Shown: positions 16,616 through 23,372, numbered from the stretch's first letter. The stretch: 26,829 nt of DNA from Megamonas hypermegale (GCA_002314325.1 DCFC01000001.1:1-26829), one strand, 5' to 3'. The notes: a model not told the origin generated them from the letters alone. Program-made: numbers and translations.

Positions 16616-17992
16616 ATGAAAATGCTCTTAACAGGTGGAACTGTAGTTTCTGGTAGCGGTTGTTTTTTGGCCGATATTCTCATCGAAAACGAAAAAATCA
16701 CAGCCGTTGGTAATACAAATACCTTATCACATATGATAGACAGCAATACCGTGAATTTTGATGTATCTGGTAAATTGCTTTTTCCCGGTTTTGTCGATGC
16801 TCATACGCATTTTGATTTACATGTTGCTGGAACCGTAACTGCTGATGATTTTGCTACAGGCACAAAAGCCGCCATAAAAGGCGGGACTACGACGATAATA
16901 GATTTTGCTACGCAATATCCCGGAGAAAGTTTATCACAAGCTCTAAAAAACTGGCATAATAAAGCTGATGGAAAATGTTCTTGTGATTACAGTTTTCATA
17001 TGTCCATAAGTGAATGGAACTCTACCATTTGTCAGGAAACTCAAAAAATGATAGATGAAGGTATTACTTCTTTTAAGTTATATATGACTTATGATACCAT
17101 GGTAGATGATAAAACAATCTTTCAAATACTGTACAGGTTAAAACAAATTCACGGTATAGCCGGTGTTCATTGCGAAAATGACGGCATTATTGCCGCTCTT
17201 AGAGAAAATGTTTCATCTCGTCAAGATGTGTCCAATCATTATAAAACACGTCCTGATGTTGTTGAAGCTGAAGCAATCAATCGTCTGTTGTCAATTGCTG
17301 AAATTATTGATATTCCTGTAATTATTGTGCACCTCACCTGTAAAAAAGGATACGATGTAATTACAAATGCAAGAAAACGCGGACAAAAAATATATGTTGA
17401 AACTTGTCCGCAGTATCTGCTATTGGATAATCATTTTTATAATCAGCCCTATAATGAGGCTTCTAAATATGTATGTGCACCACCACTGCGAACAAAAGAC
17501 GACCAAAAATACTTATGGAAAGGTTTATCTAACGGAACTATTCAAACCATATCCACAGACCATTGCAGTTTTACTACGTTTCAAAAAAATTGGGACAAAA
17601 ACGATTTTACGAAAATCCCTGGTGGTGTACCCGGAGTAGAACACAGAGGAAATCTCATTTATTCGTATGGTGTTACAAAAAAACGAATTACGCTTGAAAC
17701 AATGTGTCGTGTCCTGTCAGAAAATCCGGCTAAATTGTACGGTATATATCCAAAAAAAGGAATTATCGCTCCTGGCAGTGATGCCGATATTGTAATCCTA
17801 AATCCTGCTGTGAATGAAAAAATCACAGCTGCAAATCAAATACAGCATGTTGATTATACACCATATGAAGGTATCTCTCTTTCTTCTAGAATTGAGGATG
17901 TGTTCCTGCGCGGACAACATGTTGTAAAAAACAGTCAAGTAGTTGCAGAAAAAACAGGTATATTTCTTAAAAGAAATACTTACAATCTATAA
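16616..17992 (+). CDS. Dihydropyrimidinase / hydantoinase, copy 2
   Basis: This second cyclic amidohydrolase has 458 residues and a complete metal site: H63 and H65 in AHTHFD, carboxylated lysine K154 in SFKLYM, H185 in VHCEN, H239 in IVHLT, and D315 followed by H316 in STDHCSF. It retains the usual TDHC motif that copy 1 has changed. Both copies share the C-terminal KKGIIAPGSDADIVI segment and are paralogues. Having two suggests two substrates or two enantiomers. SD AAGGAGG precedes ATG 16616 and a bidirectional terminator follows, so this is the last gene of the cluster. Confidence 0.9.
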   Translation: MKMLLTGGTVVSGSGCFLADILIENEKITAVGNTNTLSHMIDSNTVNFDVSGKLLFPGFVDAHTHFDLHVAGTVTADDFATGTKAAIKGGTTTIIDFATQYPGESLSQALKNWHNKADGKCSCDYSFHMSISEWNSTICQETQKMIDEGITSFKLYMTYDTMVDDKTIFQILYRLKQIHGIAGVHCENDGIIAALRENVSSRQDVSNHYKTRPDVVEAEAINRLLSIAEIIDIPVIIVHLTCKKGYDVITNARKRGQKIYVETCPQYLLLDNHFYNQPYNEASKYVCAPPLRTKDDQKYLWKGLSNGTIQTISTDHCSFTTFQKNWDKNDFTKIPGGVPGVEHRGNLIYSYGVTKKRITLETMCRVLSENPAKLYGIYPKKGIIAPGSDADIVILNPAVNEKITAANQIQHVDYTPYEGISLSSRIEDVFLRGQHVVKNSQVVAEKTGIFLKRNTYNL

Positions 17993-18000
17993 AACGAAAA

Positions 18001-18028
18001 AACTGCCGCATAATTATTTGCGGCAGTT
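18001..18028. terminator. Bidirectional terminator after the hydantoinase cluster
   Basis: AACTGCCGCA (18001-18010) pairs perfectly with TGCGGCAGTT (18019-18028) around an 8-base loop. An A-run lies on the left and a T-rich stretch on the right, between convergent genes. Confidence 0.85.
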
Positions 18029-18038
18029 CTATTTCTAC

Positions 18039-18365
18039 TTATAACTCTTTCAAGCTGCGGATGCCGTTTTTCACATAATCCACCGGACGGCTCCAGTCCA
18101 CATGCACGTCGGTCGTTTCCCACAGACGCGTCAGTGCCAGCTGCAGACTGTCCAGATTTTCCAGCGGTTTAATCGTAACAGTCGTGAAATCATGCAGCGT
18201 TTCATGCGGTATCTGTATCGTCAAATCCGTATGTAAAAATTCTTCCACACGTTTTTTGGCTTCATCGTTGGCAAGCGTGATTTCTGCCGTTTTCGTATTT
18301 TCATCGTATTCTAAATAACCTAAATCGCTATGGCACGAAATGGCTACACTGTATTTATTTTCCAT
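18039..18365 (-). CDS. Hypothetical 108-aa protein
   Basis: This is a small acidic soluble protein with no signal peptide or membrane segment. I do not recognise the family. I chose the ATG whose first base is at 18365, because AAGGG lies seven bases upstream on the minus strand. The in-frame TTG at 18371 is only one base from that SD. A good minus-strand promoter lies upstream and a shared terminator lies downstream, so it is transcribed alone. Confidence 0.65.
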   Translation of the reverse strand: MENKYSVAISCHSDLGYLEYDENTKTAEITLANDEAKKRVEEFLHTDLTIQIPHETLHDFTTVTIKPLENLDSLQLALTRLWETTDVHVDWSRPVDYVKNGIRSLKEL

Positions 18366-18400
18366 AAACAATCCCTTCTTTAATCAATAACGTTATATTT

Positions 18401-18429
18401 ATTTTAACTGAGGACATTATTATCTGCAA
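18401..18429 (-). promoter_or_regulatory. Promoter of the 108-aa gene
   Basis: On the minus strand TTGCAG (18424-18429) is followed after 17 bases by TAAAAT (18401-18406), about 35 bases before the ATG. Confidence 0.5.
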
Positions 18430-18482
18430 GCTATTTCTGTTTATATACTCCCAGAATACCACATACAATATCCGTTAAAACC

Positions 18483-18511
18483 TTGCATAGATTTCATCTT
18501 TATGCTATTAT
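18483..18511 (+). promoter_or_regulatory. Promoter of the probable 6S RNA
   Basis: TTGCAT (18483-18488), a 17-base spacer and TATTAT (18506-18511) put the start near A18518. No open reading frame with an SD follows, which fits an RNA gene. Confidence 0.6.
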
Positions 18512-18517
18512 ATTATC

Positions 18518-18715
18518 AGTTGATAACGGAATATGCCTGCAATGTGCGTAAGTCTTTCATTATTGTCTAACCTTACTCTTTATTAAACGGGAATCTGGCA
18601 AGTGATTCCAGGGATGCTGAATCGTCTCCGAGCGAATAGCAAAACTGAAGTCCAGGATACCCACCTGCACACGCAGGTCTAGGCAGATAAAAGATAACGG
18701 CATTATGGGCATATT
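18518..18715 (+). ncRNA. ssrS: Probable 6S RNA
   Basis: A gene-free stretch has its own promoter, about 198 transcribed bases and a strong terminator. The ends close with AATATGCC (18530-18537) pairing with GGCATATT (18708-18715). Inside, CCTGC-AA-TGTGC (18536-18547) can pair with GCACA-C-GCAGG (18667-18677). The middle contains a block reading TCTCCGAG, then AAAACTG about 11 bases later, which resembles the TCCGAG...AAAACTG element near the apical side of the E. coli 6S central bubble. A local hairpin, ACCTGC/GCAGGT, lies on the 3' side, as in other 6S RNAs. Length and layout fit 6S RNA, which sequesters sigma-70 RNA polymerase. The call rests on recalled consensus and needs a covariance-model test. 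Confidence 0.6.
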
Positions 18716-18764
18716 AAAGAAGCATTGTTTTACTGTTCAGTAAGACAATGCTTCTTTAGTTTTT
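18716..18764 (+). terminator. Terminator of the 6S-like RNA
   Basis: AAAGAAGCATTGT (18716-18728) pairs perfectly with ACAATGCTTCTTT (18745-18757). The stem extends inward to 19 pairs with one T-G around a 4-base loop and is followed by a T-rich run. Confidence 0.85.
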
Positions 18765-18787
18765 GGTAAAAATCTTGTAAAAAATTC

Positions 18788-18796
18788 TGCTATATT
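18788..18796 (+). promoter_or_regulatory. Possible extended -10 promoter for the two-component operon
   Basis: TG-C-TATATT at 18788-18796 fits an extended -10 and is the best candidate upstream of the leader peptide and response regulator. No matching -35 is convincing. Confidence 0.35.
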
Positions 18797-18854
18797 ATTG
18801 TTATAAATATCAAAAACTTTTATACTAATTATACATATTAAAGAGGTGTTCCTA

Positions 18855-18941
18855 TTGCTCCTCTCGAAAAAAATTACAGTTGCTGTAACGGTACAGCAAC
18901 TAAATCATATCTATTTATTTTGGAAGGATGTGTTTATTTGA
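18855..18941 (+). CDS. Possible 28-aa leader peptide before the response regulator
   Basis: A TTG codon at 18855 has AGAGGTG six bases upstream and opens a 28-codon frame (MLLSKKITVAVTV...). Its TGA stop overlaps the response regulator ATG as TGATG. A perfect 10-bp hairpin (18878-18901, loop ACGG) lies inside it, and AGAGG of its SD can pair with CCTCT at 18860-18864. This arrangement fits translational coupling or a regulatory leader. No conservation evidence is available, so it stays a candidate. Confidence 0.4.
   Translation: MLLSKKITVAVTVQQLNHIYLFWKDVFI
18878..18901 (+). promoter_or_regulatory. Perfect hairpin in the leader of the two-component operon
   Basis: AGTTGCTGTA (18878-18887) and TACAGCAACT (18892-18901) are perfect reverse complements around ACGG. 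No U-run follows, so it is not a terminator. It could be an RNA element or an operator for a dimeric protein. Confidence 0.55.
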
Positions 18942-19636
18942 TGAAAAAAATTTACTGTGTCGAAGACGATGAAAGCGTCCGCGAACTCGTTATCTACGCT
19001 TTGCAGTCATCAGGATTTGAAGCGCACGGATTTATAAATGCGGAAGAATTCTTCGCCGCCATGAAAGACAATATGCCCGATTTGGTACTGCTGGACATCA
19101 TGCTGCCGGGTATCAGCGGCATCGACATCTTAAACGAACTGCGCCAAAATCCCCAGACGGAACATCTGCCGGCCATTATGCTGACGGCCCGCGGCAGTGA
19201 ATACGATAAAATCACAGGGCTCGACAGCGGAGCAGACGATTATGTAACAAAACCGTTCGGTGTCATGGAGCTGATTGCCCGCATCAAAGCCGTACTGCGC
19301 CGCAGCAATAAAATAATGCCCGCCGCTGCTACCGACAGCAGCGATTTGTCAGCCGGCAACGGTTTATTAAAATTGAACTACGATTTTCATAAAGTATATG
19401 TAAACGACGACGAAGTTACTTTGACACTGAAAGAGTTTGAACTGCTGTATTACCTGCTGAAAAACAAAAATATCGTAATCTCCCGCGATAAAATCATGGA
19501 CGAAGTCTGGGATTACAATTACGCGGCAGAAACGCGGACGGTTGACGTACACATCAAAACACTGCGCCATAAACTCGGTCCTGCCAGCAAGTTAATCGAG
19601 ACCATTCGCGGTGTCGGTTATAAAATAGTGGACTAA
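18941..19636 (+). CDS. OmpR/PhoB-family response regulator
   Basis: The 231-residue DNA-binding response regulator has a receiver domain (about 1-120) with the acidic pair D9-D10, phospho-acceptor D52 in LLDIMLPG, and the conserved Lys in DDYVTKPFG. A winged-helix output domain (about 135-231) ends in the TRTVDVHIKTLRHKLG recognition region. ATG 18941 is preceded by AAGGA 12 bases upstream, which is long. TTG 18938, one codon earlier, would give better spacing. The start may depend on coupling to the leader frame that ends here. The sensor kinase follows after four bases. PhoB-like by overall pattern, but the regulon is unknown. Confidence 0.93.
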   Translation: MKKIYCVEDDESVRELVIYALQSSGFEAHGFINAEEFFAAMKDNMPDLVLLDIMLPGISGIDILNELRQNPQTEHLPAIMLTARGSEYDKITGLDSGADDYVTKPFGVMELIARIKAVLRRSNKIMPAAATDSSDLSAGNGLLKLNYDFHKVYVNDDEVTLTLKEFELLYYLLKNKNIVISRDKIMDEVWDYNYAAETRTVDVHIKTLRHKLGPASKLIETIRGVGYKIVD

Positions 19637-19640
19637 TCGC

Positions 19641-21323
19641 ATGAATATGAAAAAGAAAATCTTCCACTACATGTGCTTTCTCATCTCTCTTTCCGTTGTC
19701 TGCACATTTATACTCACGCTCACACTGTGCTATCCTTTATTTTTCGAGCATACCAAACAGGAAGTCAAGGATGAAGCCGTATACTTGACTTACGTATTCA
19801 ATCACAATCTAAGCGACCCACTGAAGCTTCTGCACAATGCTCATACACAGACGCGCATCACCTGGATTGACATCAACGGCAACATCCTGTTTGACAACAG
19901 CGCCGAAGCCGCCCATATGGAAAATCATATATTGCGTCCGGAAATCCAGTCGGCGCTTGATATCGGCATCGGCGAAGCTTACCGTATTTCCACCACGCTC
20001 GGCAGCAACACGTATTATTATGCGGTTAAATTAAACGACGGCACTATATTGCGCCTGTCCCGCACCAATATCAGCGCTTACGATATGCTACGCGGGTCAC
20101 TGCCGATTTTATTCGCCATGATGCTCGCTATTTACGTCATAGCGCTTTTGGCGGCCCGCCGTATGGCCCGCAATATAATTGCACCGATAAACGCCATCAA
20201 TCTTGAGCATCCAATAATGAACGACCTTTACGAAGAACTAAATCCCATGTTATTACGACTAGAAAATCAGAATGAACAAATCAGACAGCAAATGAAAAAA
20301 TTAAAGAACCAACAACGTGAATTTACAACAATCATTAACAATATTGAAGAAGGACTAATTCTCATTAATCATTCCTACAAAATTCTCTCAGTCAATTTCA
20401 GTGCACTGGAGATTTTGAATGCCGATAGAAAAATCAATTACATCGACAAAAATCTGTTTACTTTAGTAAACAACGATGCTTTATACCAGGCAACCCAGTC
20501 CGTCATGAAAGGCGAGCGGCAGGAATTCTATCTGCCGATGGGAAGCAAGACGTATCAGATTATCGCCAGTCCTGTAACGAAAAACGATAAAGTAAAAGGC
20601 GCTGTAATCCTGTTCGTCGATATCACGGAAAAACGCATGGCGGAAAAAATGCGCCAGGAATTTTCCGCCAATGTTTCCCACGAACTGAAAACGCCGCTCA
20701 CTTCCATTTCCGGCTTTGCCGAACTGTTGCAGAATAATATGGTGCGTCCTGCTGATGTGCCGCTGTTCGCCGGCAAAATCTACAAGGAAGCACAGCGTCT
20801 AATCAATCTGGTACAGGACATCATCAAAGTATCGCAGCTGGATGAAAAAAACAGTTCCTTCATGAAAGAACCGATAAATCTGGCCTCCGTATGCAAGCAA
20901 ACCGTACTGTATCTCAACGATAAAGCACTGAAAAAACAGATAAAGCTCAATTTCTCCGCTGAGCCGGGCTGCGAAATAACGGCTGTACGCCAGCTTATCG
21001 ACGAACTCGTATTCAATTTGATTGAAAACGCCATAAAATACAACAAGCCGAACGGACAAGTCAATATCTCCCTGAAAAGAAAACCAACGCATATTGCACT
21101 ATCCGTCAAAGATACGGGCATCGGTATTTCCGAAGAGGACCTGCCGCACGTATTCGAGCGCTTTTACCGCGCCGATAAATCCCGCTCGCAAATCAATGTG
21201 GAGGGAACGGGGCTCGGTCTTGCCATCGTAAAACACATTGCCGAATACCATCACGCCCAGCTTACTATTACCAGTAAAATAAATAAGGGGACGACGATTA
21301 CCATCAAATTCCCGCTGGTATAA
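19641..21323 (+). CDS. PhoR-type membrane sensor histidine kinase
   Basis: This 560-residue kinase partners the response regulator just upstream. Its order is transmembrane helix 1 (about 9-34), an extracytoplasmic sensor of about 115 residues, transmembrane helix 2 (about 153-172), a short linker and coiled stretch, a PAS domain (about 225-330), HisKA with H347 in VSHELKTPL, and HATPase with ENAIKY, DTGIGIS, ERFYRADKSRS and GTGLGLAIV boxes. All catalytic boxes are intact. This architecture is typical of Firmicutes PhoR/WalK-like kinases. The phosphate signal is not proven, because no pst or phoU genes are present. It is followed by an intrinsic terminator. Confidence 0.93.
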   Translation: MNMKKKIFHYMCFLISLSVVCTFILTLTLCYPLFFEHTKQEVKDEAVYLTYVFNHNLSDPLKLLHNAHTQTRITWIDINGNILFDNSAEAAHMENHILRPEIQSALDIGIGEAYRISTTLGSNTYYYAVKLNDGTILRLSRTNISAYDMLRGSLPILFAMMLAIYVIALLAARRMARNIIAPINAINLEHPIMNDLYEELNPMLLRLENQNEQIRQQMKKLKNQQREFTTIINNIEEGLILINHSYKILSVNFSALEILNADRKINYIDKNLFTLVNNDALYQATQSVMKGERQEFYLPMGSKTYQIIASPVTKNDKVKGAVILFVDITEKRMAEKMRQEFSANVSHELKTPLTSISGFAELLQNNMVRPADVPLFAGKIYKEAQRLINLVQDIIKVSQLDEKNSSFMKEPINLASVCKQTVLYLNDKALKKQIKLNFSAEPGCEITAVRQLIDELVFNLIENAIKYNKPNGQVNISLKRKPTHIALSVKDTGIGISEEDLPHVFERFYRADKSRSQINVEGTGLGLAIVKHIAEYHHAQLTITSKINKGTTITIKFPLV

Positions 21324-21339
21324 AAATTAAAAATTCATT

Positions 21340-21366
21340 AAGCCTCTTGCAAAAGGGGCTTTTTTT
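21340..21366 (+). terminator. Terminator of the two-component operon
   Basis: AAGCCTCTT pairs with AAGGGGCTT (one T-G) around GCAA and is followed by an uninterrupted T-run. Confidence 0.88.
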
Positions 21367-21386
21367 ATTGTTTATTAAATAGTTTT

Positions 21387-21442
21387 TGATATAATAATAT
21401 TAAGTGATTTTCGCTTATCTTTATTCCATTTATGGATAAGCG
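21387..21442 (+). promoter_or_regulatory. Extended -10 promoter and inverted repeat before the secreted protein gene
   Basis: TG-A-TATAAT at 21387-21395 is a clear extended -10. Just downstream, CGCTTATC (21412-21419) and GATAAGCG (21435-21442) form a perfect 8-bp inverted repeat spaced by 15 bases. It could be a regulator site or a leader hairpin. Confidence 0.5.
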
Positions 21443-21476
21443 ACTTTAGACTAATTTTGTGAATGAAGGTGCTTTT

Positions 21477-22487
21477 ATGCGATTATTGAAAAGTGTAATC
21501 TGTTTGGCTGTTTTAATGGTTTTCAGCTTAATTCACTCTTCCGTCTCCTTTGCTGACGACTCCGAATGGTACTGGATTAGTTCCGATGACAAATACAGTA
21601 AATATTTCTCCATGACCCGTATCACAACTGTATCCAGTCAGAAAAACATTCCGACCTGCATTGAGGACTGGATAAAAACCGGCTATGCACCGGGCGGTGC
21701 CGCTGAAGCAATCAGCAATATGAAGCTGCCGATTGACGACCCGAATAAACTGAGCTACAGTCTCGCCCGCATCCAAATCAATCCGCAGGAACGTACACTG
21801 CGCTACATGGAAGAAATTTTCTATGATAAAGACGGTACAGCTCTTTACACCCTGAAATACACCAACCCGGTCATCAAAGACATCAATTCCCAATCATTCG
21901 ACGAAAAATTCTATGCGATGATTGTCGACCGTGTATTCAATAAAGGTGAAGGCGGCAGACTCATTTCCAAAGAACGCTGGCTCACTTTATGGGATAACGC
22001 CTCCGGCGACAGTGCCGCTGATACGGCCACCATGCGCCAGATAAACAACGATATCTTCGTCTGGATTTGGCAGGAAAACAAAGACAGTAGCGGCAACGTT
22101 TCTTCCATTCAGTTCATGAAAAAGCAGTACAATGTCAAATCCTTGACGGCGCAGACTTTAAAATATCATTTCTGGTCTGCTCAAACAGGCTGGATTGACC
22201 AGACTGCCAGCGTGGAAGGAATTCATTCCATCATTCCTGAAAGCACGGAAGACGTGGAATTCGGCAAAATAAAAGAATACGCAGCGAAAAATCCGTCGTG
22301 GGTATTCCGCTATCAGCTGAACAATCCTGTTTCGGCCAATAATACGGCCAAAACCGCCGCACCGGCAGCCAGCACAGCAACCAGTGCGTCAGCGCCGGTA
22401 GCAGCAACTGCAACTTCACCGGCAGCAACCGGCGTTGCCAATCCAATCGGCTCAGTCGGCCCCATCGGTGCGCCGATTAATAATTAA
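21477..22487 (+). CDS. Secreted protein of unknown function with Ala/Thr/Pro-rich tail
   Basis: The 336-residue product has a classical signal peptide: positive start MRLLK, a hydrophobic core and probable cleavage after SFA at about residue 27. The mature part (about 28-285) is rich in Trp, Tyr and charged residues and begins EWYWISSDD. From about residue 288 the tail is low-complexity, with runs of Ala, Thr, Ser and Pro, and ends PIGAPINN. No lipobox, LPXTG or membrane anchor is visible. I chose ATG 21477, with GAAGGTG upstream, over GTG 21459. I do not recognise a named family. Confidence 0.8.
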   Translation: MRLLKSVICLAVLMVFSLIHSSVSFADDSEWYWISSDDKYSKYFSMTRITTVSSQKNIPTCIEDWIKTGYAPGGAAEAISNMKLPIDDPNKLSYSLARIQINPQERTLRYMEEIFYDKDGTALYTLKYTNPVIKDINSQSFDEKFYAMIVDRVFNKGEGGRLISKERWLTLWDNASGDSAADTATMRQINNDIFVWIWQENKDSSGNVSSIQFMKKQYNVKSLTAQTLKYHFWSAQTGWIDQTASVEGIHSIIPESTEDVEFGKIKEYAAKNPSWVFRYQLNNPVSANNTAKTAAPAASTATSASAPVAATATSPAATGVANPIGSVGPIGAPINN

Positions 22488-22489
22488 AG

Positions 22490-22518
22490 TTGCCACATGA
22501 TTATAATTGTGCTAGAAT
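22490..22518 (+). promoter_or_regulatory. Promoter of tRNA-Arg
   Basis: TTGCCA (22490-22495), a 17-base spacer and TAGAAT (22513-22518) precede the mature tRNA start by about 16 bases. Confidence 0.6.
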
Positions 22519-22534
22519 TTAGCTTAGTTGCTTT

Positions 22535-22611
22535 GCGGCTGTAGCTCAGACGGATAGAGCATTCGCCTCCTAAGCGAAGGGTCGCGTGTTCGACTCACGC
22601 CAGTCGCACCA
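22535..22611 (+). tRNA. tRNA-Arg (anticodon CCU)
   Basis: The full cloverleaf can be drawn. The acceptor stem GCGGCTG/CAGTCGC has one G-U, the D stem is GCTC/GAGC, the anticodon stem TTCGC/GCGAA closes loop CTCCTAA (anticodon CCT), and the T stem GCGTG/CACGC closes loop TTCGACT. The discriminator A and CCA are encoded. It reads AGG codons. Its last 26 bases are repeated exactly at 23347-23372, on the far side of the dinJ-yafQ genes. Confidence 0.96.
22586..22611 (+). repeat. Left att-like direct repeat (within tRNA-Arg)
   Basis: This is the 3' 26 bases of tRNA-Arg, identical to 23347-23372. Identity stops exactly at both edges (C versus T before it, C versus T after it). Confidence 0.9.
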
Positions 22612-22624
22612 CAAATATAAAAAC

Positions 22625-22657
22625 AAAGGAATGTAGCCAATATCGCTACATTCCTTT
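22625..22657 (+). terminator. Terminator directly after tRNA-Arg
   Basis: AAAGGAATGTAGC (22625-22637) pairs perfectly with GCTACATTCCTTT (22645-22657) around a 7-base loop and runs into further T residues. It lies inside the repeat-bounded unit, so it probably came with the insertion. Confidence 0.88.
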
Positions 22658-22713
22658 TTTATGTTTTATTAAATACAAATAACGAAATTATAGTTAAATT
22701 TTTATACATTATA

Positions 22714-22759
22714 TTGTTTTCTTCGTGCAAATAAAATATAATATAATTAATAGCACGAA
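22714..22759 (+). promoter_or_regulatory. dinJ-yafQ promoter and putative autoregulation operator
   Basis: TTGTTT (22714-22719) and TATAAT (22737-22742) are spaced by 17 bases. TTCGTGC (22722-22728) and GCACGAA (22753-22759) form a perfect inverted repeat flanking the -10. The second arm runs into the SD. Such repeats are the usual binding sites of the antitoxin's ribbon-helix-helix domain. Confidence 0.6.
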
Positions 22760-22772
22760 AGGAGATGATTTT

Positions 22773-23051
22773 ATGGCTGGCTCTACTACAAATATCAGTA
22801 TTCGAATGGACGCTGACCTCAAAGCACAGGCTGACGCATTGTTCAACGAACTGGGAATGAACCTTTCCACTGCGTTCAATATCTTTGTCCGCCAGTCTCT
22901 CCGGGAAGGCAGAATACCCTTTAACATTTCTCTAAATCAGCCCAACAAGGAAACGATTGCCGCCATGTTGGAAGCAGAAAGGATTGCAAAGGACCCATCC
23001 GTGAAAGGCTATACCAATCTGAATGAGCTGTTTGCGGATTTGGAAAAATGA
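22773..23051 (+). CDS. dinJ: RelB/DinJ-family antitoxin
   Basis: This 92-residue antitoxin has an N-terminal ribbon-helix-helix DNA-binding part (about 1-48, from TTNISIRMDADLK onward) and a C-terminal toxin-binding tail (about 55-92). It would neutralise YafQ and repress its own promoter. ATG 22773 has the strong SD AAAGGAGATG. The TGA stop overlaps the yafQ ATG (ATGA), the standard coupling in these operons. It lies between the two att-like repeats. Confidence 0.9.
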   Translation: MAGSTTNISIRMDADLKAQADALFNELGMNLSTAFNIFVRQSLREGRIPFNISLNQPNKETIAAMLEAERIAKDPSVKGYTNLNELFADLEK

Positions 23052-23338
23052 CAAAAACAAAGTATATTGTCAAAACCACAACACAATTCAAAAAGGACTA
23101 TAAACTGGCAGTCAAGCGCGGATTAAAAATCGGTCTGTTAAAGGATATTGTTGCAGCTCTGGCTATGGGTAAGACACTTCCTGAAAAAAACAAAGACCAT
23201 GCACTTACCGGAAACTGGGTAGGACATCGTGAATGTCATATCCTTCCAGATTGGCTGCTTATTTATCGCATTGAAGATGATGTATTAGTACTGACATTGA
23301 CCAGAACCGGCAGTCATAGTGATTTATTCGGAAAATAA
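23048..23338 (+). CDS. yafQ: YafQ-family mRNA interferase toxin
   Basis: The 96-residue RelE-superfamily toxin cuts mRNA on the ribosome when free of antitoxin. Residues matching the E. coli YafQ active site are visible: H51 in DHALTG, H64 and D68 in the RECHILPDW segment, and H90 with F94 in RTGSHSDLF. The protein therefore looks intact and active. It overlaps the antitoxin gene by four bases. Its stop codon is only eight bases before the second 26-bp tRNA repeat, so it fills the island to its right edge. Confidence 0.92.
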   Translation: MTKTKYIVKTTTQFKKDYKLAVKRGLKIGLLKDIVAALAMGKTLPEKNKDHALTGNWVGHRECHILPDWLLIYRIEDDVLVLTLTRTGSHSDLFGK

Positions 23339-23346
23339 ATATTCAT

Positions 23347-23372
23347 GTGTTCGACTCACGCCAGTCGCACCA
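23347..23372 (+). repeat. Right att-like direct repeat (tRNA-Arg 3' fragment)
   Basis: This is an exact 26-base copy of the tRNA-Arg 3' end, including CCA. No acceptor 5' half, D arm or anticodon arm precedes it, so it is not a tRNA gene. It marks the far junction of the dinJ-yafQ insertion. Confidence 0.9.

Larger units (their letters stand above)
22586..23372 (+). mobile_element. Toxin-antitoxin mini-island at the tRNA-Arg 3' end
   Basis: A perfect 26-bp direct repeat, the tRNA 3' end from the T stem through CCA, lies at 22586-22611 and 23347-23372. The unit between repeat starts is 761 bp and holds a terminator and the dinJ-yafQ pair, ending only eight bases after the yafQ stop. This is the footprint of tRNA-directed site-specific integration, but no integrase or excisionase is present. 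It is either the remnant of a larger element or a small cassette mobilised by another element's recombinase (inference). The terminator at 23387-23421 is probably the original tRNA terminator. Confidence 0.75.

Noticed and set aside
7334..17992. Complete anaerobic urate degradation cluster
   Set aside because: ygeX, ygeY and hyuA-like genes are here, but ygeW, ygfK, ssnA and xanthine dehydrogenase genes are absent from the window, so the label would overstate the evidence.
18518..18715. Cobalamin riboswitch or RNase P RNA
   Set aside because: GGGAATC and AGTCCAGGATACC look partly like cobalamin riboswitch boxes, and AAGTCC like RNase P. The other invariant blocks are missing, and the unit ends in a terminator without a B12-related gene after it. 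The closing stem and central motif fit 6S RNA better.
23347..23372. Second tRNA-Arg gene
   Set aside because: Only the last 26 bases are present. There is no acceptor 5' strand, D arm or anticodon arm upstream.
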